A stretch of 64,000 nt of DNA from Aquilutibacter rugosus (GTDB lineage Bacteria > Pseudomonadota > Gammaproteobacteria > Xanthomonadales > Xanthomonadaceae), in NCBI RefSeq assembly GCF_036541335.1, contig NZ_JAZHBO010000002.1, positions 682,001 through 746,000 on the forward strand, read 5' to 3'. The position numbers and the translations under genes were made by a program. Below, piece after piece: positions 50,418 to 59,301 of the stretch (position 1 is the first letter of the stretch; each line of letters opens with the position of its first letter). The notes under the pieces were generated by a model. That model did no database searches and was not told the DNA's origin. It worked only from the letters and a program-made list of their open reading frames with translations.

Positions 50418-53400
50418 TTAGAAGTCGTAGCGGACCGAGAAACGGACCGAACGCGGAGCGTTGTAGCTCACGACCTGGCGGGCAGTTGCCGAAGCAACAC
50501 CGGGTGCCTTTTCGTTACGTTCAATCACGTTTTGTGCGACTTGCGTATTGGTGACGTTGAACACGTCGACACCAAAGCGCAGCTTCTTGTCAGCCCAAGC
50601 CGGGATGTAGTTCACACCCAGATCCAGGGTGTTGGTCCAGGGCAGACGACCTGCCGAACCGCGAGGCGAAGGCTGATTGTTGCAGTAGTGATGGTAGTTG
50701 CCGTACGACAGTTCCGATGCGTAGAACGGGTCCAGCGCGGTCGGACGGTAGCCCATGCAGTTCAGCGGACGACCGGCCATGGCGCGAATCGTAGCGGACG
50801 TTTGCCATTCCGGAGTCCATTGGTAGAAACCAAAGGCCTTCAGGTAATGCGGACGATCGTTCGGCAGATCACCATCGGCGTACTCCATCAGTTCCGGCAA
50901 GTCGAAGTCGGCGGTAACCGAAACGTCGACCTGACCGATATCCGACTTCAGCTGACCTTCGGCATTACCGTAGTTGCGCGAGTAGGTGTAGTCGATGCGA
51001 CCGTACCACTTGCCGTTGAACGGATGCTCGATGTACAGGTCCAGACCCTGATAAATACGCTTCAGCTTATCGAAGCCGAGGTCTTCGGCACTGATCGTGG
51101 CCTGATGGTAATTGCCGGCCAGGTCAACCAGGTTGAAGGTATTGTCTTCGCCCGGGTTGTACAGGGCGCAGCTATACAGCGTATTGGCCATGCTCATGGC
51201 ATCGGAGTCTACGCCGCTGTGGTAGTCATCTTCGAAGGTTGCTTCACCGCTGAAGCCGTTATCCTTGGCCCACTTGTAGGCAGCACGCGGATCGCAGATA
51301 TCGTCAATGGCGCTACGCAGCGTACGGTACACATAACGCGCACCCCAGCTGTAGTCGGTGCCCAGCTTGGACTGGAAGCCGAATGCTGCTTCGTCCTGGA
51401 AGTGCGGTTGCAGGTCGGCAGCCGAAACGATGTTCGGATCGCGAGCTTGACCGTATTCCTGGTTCGGCGAGAACGGGCCGTTGCCAAGTGCACGCAAACC
51501 GGTCGGTGCGCCGGTAGTCGGATCAATGCCGGTGAAGGCAAAATACTCAGTGGTGTTCAGCGACGAACCGGCACCGCGGAATGCGACGTTGTTCGGCATG
51601 GCCAAGTGGTAACGGCCAACGTTGGCGAAGACCTTGAGCGATGAATCGCCACGGACGTCCCAGGTGGCGCCGATACGCGGAGCCCACTGATTCTTTTGCT
51701 CAACATAGGCAATACCGTCACCGTTGTAGTTGGTGAACGAGTCATTACGGACGCCCAGCGACAGCAGGAGGTTGTCGGTGACTTGCCAACGGTCTTCGAG
51801 GTAGTAAGCCTTTTGCTTGGTCTGAACCGTACCGGCGTTGCTGGCCATGACCTTCATGACGTAGTCGCCATTACCGCCCGGAGCCACTGCACCACCGGCC
51901 GACGGCAGCAGCGGTTCAGAGAAGTTCGGACCGACCGAGGCGTAAGTCCAACGATAGCCCGGACCCGAGGTACCGCTACCGCGACGGGAAGTGGCATCCT
52001 GACCGTCATAACCCAGACGGAAGGTATGCGAACCCAGCACGTATTCCAAGTCGAGACGGGTGGCCTTGACCTTGTCGAACTGATTCGGGTCCACAACGGT
52101 AGCGACCGTGCCCTTGCTGATCCGGTTAGCGACCGAGCGCGTATCTGACACATAGACTACGCTCGGGTCATAACCGCTCGGCAGGTTGATGTGATCCTGA
52201 TCCTGCTCACCGTACATGGCCGACACGGTGAAGTTATCACCGAAGTGACCCGTGTACTTGCCGATATAGGTGTTGCCGCCATCCTTAAAGTAGCCACCGG
52301 CCTTGCGAACAGTGCCCGGGGCATCCGGCGGAGTTGCACCGGTATACTGATAGGCGTACTGGTCACGATAGACCTCGGTGACATCACCGATACCGGTGAA
52401 TTCCAGTGCATGGTTAGCCGAGATGTTCCAGTCCAACTTCACCAACCAGCGCGGAATGGCGTACTTGTCCTGCGTCCAACCGGTGCTGGCGCTGCCCGGA
52501 CGTGCCGCGGCATAGTTGTCCTGGTTGCGGTTGAATTCACCGCTTGCATAGAAGAACAGCTTGTCCTTGACGATGGGACCGGTGACATACATGCCGGCCT
52601 GCATCTGGTCATAGGTATCGTTTTCTTTGTAGCGATAGAGCGTACCGTCGGTGGCCGGGTTGGCGCCGGTGTTTTCGTAGTAGATATTGGTGTACTTGGA
52701 ACGCAGGTTTTCCGGCGTCCAGAACACAGCAGCACCATGATGGAATTCATTGGTACCGCGCTTGGTCACCACGTTGACCACGCCGCCGGTCGAACGACCG
52801 AATTCAGCGCCGTAACCGCCGGTGATCACCTGTTGCTGCGAAATGCCGTCGAACGGCAAGGTGGTGGAACCCAAGTTGGTCAGCGGGTTGGTAACCGGGA
52901 AGCCGTTGATGTAGAAGGCGTTTTCCGATGCTGCCGAACCACCGAACGATGCGGTGTTGCCGTAGCGGGAGTCAGCCTGCACCACGCCCGGCGCCAGCAG
53001 TGCAACGGCCGCGATGCTGTTCTGCACCGGGATGTTTTTCAGCTGTTCCGAGGTAAACACGGACCGCGTATCCGTTTGCGATACGTCGATACCCTGGCCG
53101 ATACGGGTGCCGCGAACGCGGACCGTACCAACGCTAACGGCGTCCGAGTTGCCCTTGGCGCCGCCGAAGTTGACTTCTGCACCACCGCCGATCACGACGG
53201 TAACAGTGCGAGGTTCGGTGGTCTTGTCTGACGTGACTGAGTAGTTACCGACCGGCAACGAACCGACGCGGTAACGACCATCCGCACCGACAACAACGTT
53301 GCGTTGCAGGCCTGAGTCGTTCTGGATGGTGACGGTCGTGCCAGGTTCCGCCGTACCGTACACGGTACCGGTGGTGTTGGACTGGGCAAGCGCCGTGGAG

Positions 53401-53468
53401 GCGAGGCACATGCCCAGGGCTGCAGCCAAGGCGCTATGGCGAATGGCTCGATTAATGGACTTTGACAC
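50418..53468 (-). CDS. Oar-like TonB-dependent outer-membrane receptor
   Basis: 1016 residues from GTG 53468, with AAGGGA upstream. The signal peptide ([29 protein letters not shown]) is followed by a carboxypeptidase-regulatory-like Ig domain (about 30-100, [20 protein letters not shown] and [15 protein letters not shown]). The plug domain is at about 130-245 ([80 protein letters not shown]-like). A long beta-barrel ends in [10 protein letters not shown]. Oar-like receptors are abundant in Xanthomonadales; ligands are mostly unknown. No SusD-like, ExbB or TonB gene is nearby. It is transcribed alone. Confidence 0.9.
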   Translation of the reverse strand: [1016 protein letters not shown]

Positions 53469-53680
53469 GCTGTTGGGTCCCTTGAAATGTGGAGATATTT
53501 TTGAAACTGAACCGCGCCTTCAGAATTCGGCGGTTCCATCGAACCTACGCCGTTAAAAATCCGTAAGCAACGGGTTAATCTTTGTTCATGTCATTTCTGT
53601 GATGCATATCACTGAAAATGACCAAAGTCATGCTCTTGTGCACTTGTATATCAAATTGAAACCTGCGCTCGCCATGTTGC

Positions 53681-53700
53681 TTTGCGCAACGTTGCGCAAA
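53681..53700. promoter_or_regulatory. 20-bp perfect palindrome upstream of pyrH (possible operator)
   Basis: The half-site TTTGCGCAAC is followed by its exact reverse complement GTTGCGCAAA. The right half contains the putative -35 hexamer of the pyrH promoter, so a bound dimer could block or modulate transcription. The rest of 53469-53751 shows no gene. Confidence 0.5.
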
Positions 53701-53720
53701 ATTCAGCTGCAGTCCATACT
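53692..53720 (+). promoter_or_regulatory. Probable pyrH promoter
   Basis: TTGCGC (-35), a 17-base spacer and CATACT (-10), 32 bases before the pyrH start. The -35 overlaps the palindrome. Confidence 0.5.
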
Positions 53721-53751
53721 ATCGGCGCCCGCACCATCCAAGGAATGCCCC

Positions 53752-54468
53752 ATGTCCGACCTCGCCTATCGCCGTATTCTGCTCAAGCTTTCAGGTGAGG
53801 CGCTGATGGGATCCGAGGACTACGGCATTGACCCCAAGGTCATCCATCGGCTCGCCGCAGAGGTCGTTGAGGCCCAGCAGGCCGGTGTCGAGATCGCCGT
53901 TGTGATCGGCGGCGGCAACATCTTCCGCGGTGCCGGCTTGGCAGCAGGTGGCATGGATCGCGTGACCGGCGATCACATGGGCATGCTCGCAACCGTCATC
54001 AATGCCCTGGCCATGCAGGATGCCGTCGAGAAGCTCGGCGCCAAGGCGCGTGTAATGAGCGCCATCAAGATTAATGACGTATGCGAAGACTTTATTCGCC
54101 GCCGTGCCATCCGGCACCTGGAAAAAGGTCGCATCGTGATTTTTGCTGCCGGCACCGGTAGCCCCTTCTTTACGACCGATAGCGGTGCGGCCCTGCGCGC
54201 CATCGAAATCAGTGCGGATCTGCTGCTCAAGGCCACCAAGGTCGACGGCGTCTACGACAAAGATCCGAAAAAGTACCCGGATGCCACGCGTTTTGAGTCG
54301 CTAACCTATGAGGAAACGATTCGCCGCAATTTACAGGTCATGGACACGACGGCCTTTGCACTGGCGCGCGATTCCGATTTGCCGCTGCGCATTTTTGACA
54401 TGGATGAGCCGGGCACCTTGCTGAAGATCATCAAGGGCGCACCGATCGGCACCTTGGTCCATAACTGA
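53752..54468 (+). CDS. pyrH: UMP kinase
   Basis: 238 residues from ATG 53752, with AAGGA upstream; the longer frame to 53599 has no homology. Amino-acid-kinase fold signatures are [98 protein letters not shown] and [16 protein letters not shown]. It phosphorylates UMP to UDP and in proteobacteria is a GTP-activated hexamer. It heads the pyrH-frr-uppS-cdsA-dxr-rseP-bamA-lpxD-fabZ-lpxA series. Confidence 0.97.
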   Translation: MSDLAYRRILLKLSGEALMGSEDYGIDPKVIHRLAAEVVEAQQAGVEIAVVIGGGNIFRGAGLAAGGMDRVTGDHMGMLATVINALAMQDAVEKLGAKARVMSAIKINDVCEDFIRRRAIRHLEKGRIVIFAAGTGSPFFTTDSGAALRAIEISADLLLKATKVDGVYDKDPKKYPDATRFESLTYEETIRRNLQVMDTTAFALARDSDLPLRIFDMDEPGTLLKIIKGAPIGTLVHN

Positions 54469-54504
54469 AAAACAGCGCGCGGCAGTCCCCGTTGCGGGAT
54501 TGGG

Positions 54505-54510
54505 TATAAT
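54505..54510 (+). promoter_or_regulatory. Perfect TATAAT upstream of frr
   Basis: TATAAT occurs 34 bases before frr in the pyrH-frr gap. No -35 of good quality lies at the right distance, so an internal promoter is only possible. Confidence 0.35.
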
Positions 54511-54543
54511 GCCCCGTTACCGCGCCAACGCAGGATTTACCGC

Positions 54544-55101
54544 ATGATCAACGATATTAAAGCCGACGCCCAAAACCGCATGAAGAAGTCGGTTGAGGCC
54601 TTCCGCCAGGAGCTGACCAAGCTGCGCACCGGTCGCGCCAGCACTGCCATCGTCGATCACTTGCGTATCGATTACCACGGATCCGAAATGCCGCTGAATC
54701 AGGTGGCCAGCGTGTCGGTGAGCGATGCGCGCAGCCTGACGATCTCCCCGTGGGAAAAGCAAATGGTCAGTGCCATCGAAAAGGCCATCATCAATTCGGA
54801 CCTGGGTCTGAACCCGACTACGGCCGGTATGACCATTCGTATCAATCTGCCCCCGCTGACCGAGGAACGCCGCAAGGAGCTGTCCAAGCACGTCCATTCG
54901 GGTGGTGAGGATGCCAAGGTTGCCATCCGTAATATCCGTCGCGATGCCAACAGCTCCGTCAAGGATCTTCTCAAAGAAAAGACCGTGACCGAAGACGAAG
55001 TGCGTCGTGCCGAAGATGACATCCAAAAGCTGACCGACGGCGCGATCAAAGACATTGACGAAGTCGTCAAGGCGAAAGAACAGGAACTGATGGCAGTCTG
55101 A
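54544..55101 (+). CDS. frr: Ribosome recycling factor
   Basis: 185 residues, the invariant RRF length. Typical segments are AQNRMKKSVEAFRQELTKLRTGRAST, LDHLRIDYHGSEMPLNQVAS-like text, PWEKQMVSAIEKAIINSDLGLNP, IRINLPPLTEERRKEL and the C-terminal helix AEDDIQKLTDGAIKDIDEVVKAKEQEL. It splits post-termination ribosomes with EF-G. It lies 75 bases after pyrH and 19 before uppS. Confidence 0.97.
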   Translation: MINDIKADAQNRMKKSVEAFRQELTKLRTGRASTAIVDHLRIDYHGSEMPLNQVASVSVSDARSLTISPWEKQMVSAIEKAIINSDLGLNPTTAGMTIRINLPPLTEERRKELSKHVHSGGEDAKVAIRNIRRDANSSVKDLLKEKTVTEDEVRRAEDDIQKLTDGAIKDIDEVVKAKEQELMAV

Positions 55102-55120
55102 TTTCAGATTGCACGTCTGC

Positions 55121-55864
55121 ATGGATTCCGATTCCGCCGCAAGAGTTCCGCAACATCTCGCCGTCATCATGGACGGCAACGGGCGTTGGGCTCAGCGTCG
55201 TCGCCGTCCGCGCCTGCTAGGACATCGTGCCGGTGCGCATGCGGCCAATCGCTGCATTGATTTCTGTTTAGCGCGCGGCATTGGTGCCCTCACCCTGTAT
55301 GCGTTCTCCAGTGAAAACTGGGGCCGACCGGCCGATGAAGTCAACGGCCTCATGAAGCTGTTTTTGCAGGCATTGGATAGCGAATTGCCGAGCATGATCG
55401 AGCGCGGCATTCGCGTTCGTTTTATCGGTGAACGTCAGCGTTTTAGTGTGGCAATTCGCGAACGCATGGAGTTGGCTGAGCAGCGCACAGCAGTCAATTC
55501 GCGTCTGCATCTGAACATTGCGGCCAGTTACGGCGGCCGTGGTGACATCGTCAATGCCGCACGCACCTTGGCCCTGCAGGTTCACCAGGGCGTACTCGCG
55601 CTAAATGACATCACTGAAGATTTATTCGGTCAGCAGACCGCGCTCGCCGACCTGCCCGCACCGGACCTGCTGATTCGTACCGGTGGTGACTGTCGCATCT
55701 CTAATTTTCTCCTTTGGCAAATGGCCTACACTGAGTTTTGGTTTACCGAAGCCCTGTGGCCCGAAGTCGACGAGCAACTCCTGCAGCATGCACTCGATGA
55801 CTTCGCCAAGCGTGAGCGCCGCTATGGGCTAACCGGGGAACAGGCCCGAGGTGAAATTCAATGA
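55121..55864 (+). CDS. uppS: Undecaprenyl diphosphate synthase (di-trans,poly-cis)
   Basis: 247 residues from ATG 55121; a TTG at 55109 adds four residues. The catalytic aspartate is Asp18 in HLAVIMDGNGRWAQRR. Other cis-prenyltransferase regions are GHRAGAHAANRCIDFC, LTLYAFSSENWGRP, LNIAASYGGRGDIVNA, LLIRTGGDCRISNFLLWQMAYTEFWFTEALWPEV. The GGDCR stretch replaces the more common GGE-x-R. It makes the C55 lipid carrier precursor for peptidoglycan and LPS. Its end overlaps the possible GTG start of cdsA. Confidence 0.95.
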   Translation: MDSDSAARVPQHLAVIMDGNGRWAQRRRRPRLLGHRAGAHAANRCIDFCLARGIGALTLYAFSSENWGRPADEVNGLMKLFLQALDSELPSMIERGIRVRFIGERQRFSVAIRERMELAEQRTAVNSRLHLNIAASYGGRGDIVNAARTLALQVHQGVLALNDITEDLFGQQTALADLPAPDLLIRTGGDCRISNFLLWQMAYTEFWFTEALWPEVDEQLLQHALDDFAKRERRYGLTGEQARGEIQ

Positions 55865-55874
55865 GTCATTCAAC

Positions 55875-56708
55875 ATGAAGCAACGTATACTCTCCGCGCT
55901 GTTGATGACGCCGGTCGCCATCGCACTGATCCTGCTGGTACCGACGCCATGGTTCATTGCCTTGGTGGCGGTTGTTCTCGCGGTTGGCTTGTGGGAATGG
56001 TTCACCTTGTCGGCAGTGACGGACACCCTGTCGCGTTCGCTGCTGGTTGCCGCCAATCTTGCGGTCATGACTGCCATGGTGTGGTCCTCGCGCACAGATG
56101 CCGGTAACTCGACAGCGCTGTTCGAGCTGTTCGTTCTGTTCGCAGCCATCTGGTGGGTGGTCTCGCCATTGTGGTTCCGCTTCCGGCACATCGGTACCAA
56201 TCACCACAGCTGGGCACGCGTCGGCAAGCTACTGGTCGGCTCGATCGCCACCTTAGGCGCCTGGGCGGCTATGGCATGGATTCATGGCAGTGAGCCCATG
56301 GGTCGTCAATGGCTGCTGGCTGCTCTAGTCAGCGTCTGGTCTGCTGATACCGGTGCGTACTTTGCCGGCAAGTACCTGGGCAAACGCAAACTGGCGCCGA
56401 ACATCAGCCCCAATAAAACAATCGAAGGCCTGATCGGCGGTCTGGTTGCGTGCATCGCAGTGGGCCTGCTATTTGCGCTGTTTGCAGGCATGACCGCAGC
56501 ACAGGTGCCCAAGGTGGCGCTGGCTCTGTTGATTGCCGGCGCCTACTCCGTAATCGGCGATCTGGTCGAGAGCCTGCTCAAACGTCAGATCGGCGCCAAG
56601 GATTCCGGCAACGTGATTCCGGGCCATGGTGGCGTGCTCGATCGCGTTGATGGCGTGCTGGCTGCCATGCCGATATTTGCCTTGTGCAAGGCCCTGCTGG
56701 GCTTCTGA
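55875..56708 (+). CDS. cdsA: Phosphatidate cytidylyltransferase
   Basis: 277 residues from ATG 55875 ([16 protein letters not shown]). A GTG at 55851 is in frame and would overlap uppS; its upstream context is no worse, so the start is uncertain. It is a polytopic membrane protein with about seven hydrophobic segments. The CdsA signature is complete: [33 protein letters not shown] and the C-terminal [31 protein letters not shown]. It makes CDP-diacylglycerol for phospholipid synthesis. Confidence 0.95.
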   Translation: MKQRILSALLMTPVAIALILLVPTPWFIALVAVVLAVGLWEWFTLSAVTDTLSRSLLVAANLAVMTAMVWSSRTDAGNSTALFELFVLFAAIWWVVSPLWFRFRHIGTNHHSWARVGKLLVGSIATLGAWAAMAWIHGSEPMGRQWLLAALVSVWSADTGAYFAGKYLGKRKLAPNISPNKTIEGLIGGLVACIAVGLLFALFAGMTAAQVPKVALALLIAGAYSVIGDLVESLLKRQIGAKDSGNVIPGHGGVLDRVDGVLAAMPIFALCKALLGF

Positions 56709-56710
56709 TC

Positions 56711-57892
56711 ATGCAATCACAACGCATTGCGGTACTCGGCGCCACCGGTTCCATCGGCGCCTCGGCGCTCGATATTTGTCGCCGCCATCCTGACACTTTA
56801 CGTGTCGCTCTGCTGTCGGCTGGAACGCGCATACAGGAGCTGGCCGACTTGTGTCTGGAGTTCCGCCCGCGCTTTGCGCACATCGCCGATCCGTACTTAC
56901 TGTCGGCCCTGCAGCAGGCATTGGATCACCATGGACTGAGTTCCACCGTCGCCGTCGCAGGCGATGCGGATCTGTGCAGCCTGGTCGCATCCGATCACTG
57001 CGACACGGTAGTCGCCGCCATCGTCGGAGCCGCGGGATTGAACAGCACCCTTGCTGCTGCACGTGCCGGCAAGCGCCTTCTGCTGGCCAACAAGGAATCG
57101 CTGGTCGTTGCCGGTGAGCTGCTGATGCAGGCCGCCCGTCAAGGTGGGGCGACGATTGTGCCGATCGACAGCGAGCACAACGCGGTGTTTCAGTGTCTGG
57201 CATCGTGCAATGCGCCCGACCAGGTTGCCAAGGTCACACTAACGGCATCAGGTGGACCGTTCCGTGGTCGCACCAAAGCGGATCTCGCTACCATCACACC
57301 CGAGCAGGCCGTCAAACATCCCAAATGGTCGATGGGCCGCAAGATTTCTGTCGACTCCGCCACACTGATGAACAAAGGCCTTGAAGTGATCGAGGCCCAC
57401 CATCTGTTCGCGCTGCCACCTGCGCAAATTGACGTACTGGTGCACCCGCAATCCCTGGTGCATTCGCTGGTGGAATTTGTCGATGGCTCGACCATGGCTC
57501 AACTCGGTCTGCCCGATATGCGCACCGCGCTGGCCGTCGGTTTTGCCTGGCCCTCACGGGTTGCATCCGGTGTTGGCGGTCTGGATTTACTGGCGCAAGG
57601 CGGACAGCTGACCTTTGAACCGCCCGACCTGGATACATTCACCTGTCTGGCGCATGCCTTCGCAGCGTTGCGTGCCGGTGGGACTGCACCGACGATTCTC
57701 AATGCGGCCAATGAGGTTGCCGTCGATGCCTTCTTGAACGGACGGTTAAGCTTTCCGGGCATCGCAGCGGTCGTCGGCGATACACTGGAGGCTCTGGATT
57801 CCACGCCGGCAGAGCACATCGAGCATTTGCTGGAGACGGACCGGCAGGCACGACTCATCGCAACCCGCCGGGTCGAACTGACGGCCGCGTAA
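56711..57892 (+). CDS. dxr: 1-deoxy-D-xylulose 5-phosphate reductoisomerase
   Basis: 393 residues from ATG 56711, two bases after the cdsA stop. NADPH-binding [14 protein letters not shown] is near the N-terminus. [70 protein letters not shown] and the [19 protein letters not shown] segment give the metal and substrate sites. It is the second MEP-pathway enzyme, committing carbon to isoprenoids, and works in the same pathway as ispH at 6.5-7.5 kb and upstream of uppS. Confidence 0.97.
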   Translation: MQSQRIAVLGATGSIGASALDICRRHPDTLRVALLSAGTRIQELADLCLEFRPRFAHIADPYLLSALQQALDHHGLSSTVAVAGDADLCSLVASDHCDTVVAAIVGAAGLNSTLAAARAGKRLLLANKESLVVAGELLMQAARQGGATIVPIDSEHNAVFQCLASCNAPDQVAKVTLTASGGPFRGRTKADLATITPEQAVKHPKWSMGRKISVDSATLMNKGLEVIEAHHLFALPPAQIDVLVHPQSLVHSLVEFVDGSTMAQLGLPDMRTALAVGFAWPSRVASGVGGLDLLAQGGQLTFEPPDLDTFTCLAHAFAALRAGGTAPTILNAANEVAVDAFLNGRLSFPGIAAVVGDTLEALDSTPAEHIEHLLETDRQARLIATRRVELTAA

Positions 57893-57923
57893 TCCTTCTT
57901 TAACTGCGCCGAGTGTTACCCGT

Positions 57924-59267
57924 TTGGAAGCAATCTCCTCCTTCTTCTGGCTGTTAGTGACTATGTCCGTAATCGTGGGTTTCCACGAGTTCGGTCATTT
58001 TCAGGTTGCCCGTTGGGTCGGCGTCCAGGTGACGCGCTTCTCGCTCGGCTTTGGCCCGCGCCTGTTTTCGCGCACCGATCGCCACGGCACCGAGTTTCAG
58101 GTCGCTGCCATTCCGTTGGGCGGCTACGTCAAAATGACGGACACGCGCGAAGGCGATGTGGACCCTTCGAACTGGTCGCGCGCCTTTGACCGCCAATCTG
58201 TCGGCCGTCGAATGGCGGTGGTTGCGGCCGGACCCGGCGCCAATATCGTGCTGACCGTGGTGCTGTTCTGGCTAGTTGCGATCATTGGCACCCCGTTCTA
58301 TGCGGCCAAAGTCGGCGAAGCATCAGCAGCACTCCAATCCATGGGGCTTCGCACAGGCGATGTGGTAACAGCGGTCGATGGCCAAACAGTCGCCGATGCC
58401 GAAACACTCAACACCGAACTGCTCTCTGCGGCGATTGACCGGCGCGATGCCTTGCTGCGCGTCGAGGGCGCCGATGGCTCACAGCGCAGCGCGACATTGC
58501 CCTATTCCAAACTGCCGCGCACTGCGTCTACGGTCGAGGCGTTCAACGCCTACCGCTTCCCGCTGGCGCATGAGCTCGTTCCTGCAGTCATTGGCGTCCT
58601 GCCCGCGCAATCACCCAATCAGAGTCGCCTGCAGGCCGGTGACCGCCTACTGCAACTGAACGGTGTGCCGGTGCGGTACTGGCACGAGCTGGCGCCGGTG
58701 CTGCGCACTCTTCCGGCGACTGCCACTACCGTTTCCGCGGCGATCGAGCGTGACGGACTCCGCAAGTCGGTCGACCTGGCCCTGCTGCGCACGCCGGACT
58801 CGGCCACGCCAAAGCTCGGGATTCAAGCTGTTACACAGGCCCCGAAGGCCGACGGCGTGCGGCGCCTGAACCCGCTTACAGCGGTTCCAAAGGCCCTGCG
58901 AGATACCTGGGCTGCCACCCGAATGATGGGTGACATGGCCTACAAAGCCTTTACCGGCAAGCTCGAATTGAACTTAACCGTGGCCGGCCCGGTCACTACC
59001 GCCAGGGTCAGCAATGCCGTCGCCCAGTCGGGTGCGGCGCAATACCTTAAACTATTGGCCTTGCTGTCCTTAAGTGTAGCGATCCTGAATCTGCTGCCGA
59101 TCCCGGTCTTGGATGGCGGCCACTTGCTGTATTACCTTATCGAATGGGTCAAAGGAAGCCCGGTTCATGAGCGAATCCAACGCCTCGGCAATGCCGTTGG
59201 CTTGGCACTGATCTTCAGCCTGATGGGGCTGGCGTTCTTTAATGACTTCGTTAACAACTTCCGCTGA
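57924..59267 (+). CDS. rseP: Site-2 intramembrane zinc protease RseP
   Basis: 447 residues from TTG 57924. The next ATG (57963) would cut the first membrane helix, so TTG is preferred despite a weak ribosome-binding site. The zinc motif HEFGH is at residues 21-25 in SVIVGFHEFGHFQVARWVGV, and the second metal motif is LLPIPVLDGGHLLYYLIEW. Two PDZ domains lie between (about 125-205 and 215-300, each with a GD-x-hydrophobic turn such as GLRTGDVVTAVDGQ and RLQAGDRLLQLNGVPV). It cleaves the anti-sigma factor RseA in the sigma-E envelope stress pathway. Confidence 0.95.
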   Translation: MEAISSFFWLLVTMSVIVGFHEFGHFQVARWVGVQVTRFSLGFGPRLFSRTDRHGTEFQVAAIPLGGYVKMTDTREGDVDPSNWSRAFDRQSVGRRMAVVAAGPGANIVLTVVLFWLVAIIGTPFYAAKVGEASAALQSMGLRTGDVVTAVDGQTVADAETLNTELLSAAIDRRDALLRVEGADGSQRSATLPYSKLPRTASTVEAFNAYRFPLAHELVPAVIGVLPAQSPNQSRLQAGDRLLQLNGVPVRYWHELAPVLRTLPATATTVSAAIERDGLRKSVDLALLRTPDSATPKLGIQAVTQAPKADGVRRLNPLTAVPKALRDTWAATRMMGDMAYKAFTGKLELNLTVAGPVTTARVSNAVAQSGAAQYLKLLALLSLSVAILNLLPIPVLDGGHLLYYLIEWVKGSPVHERIQRLGNAVGLALIFSLMGLAFFNDFVNNFR

Positions 59268-59301
59268 TCTACTAACTGCCTTGCTTTTACCGGACCCACT
59301 G

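Noticed and set aside
53599..53751. N-terminal extension of UMP kinase by 51 codons
   Set aside because: The extension covers the promoter and palindrome and has no homology; ATG 53752 has an AAGGA site and starts the conserved kinase sequence.
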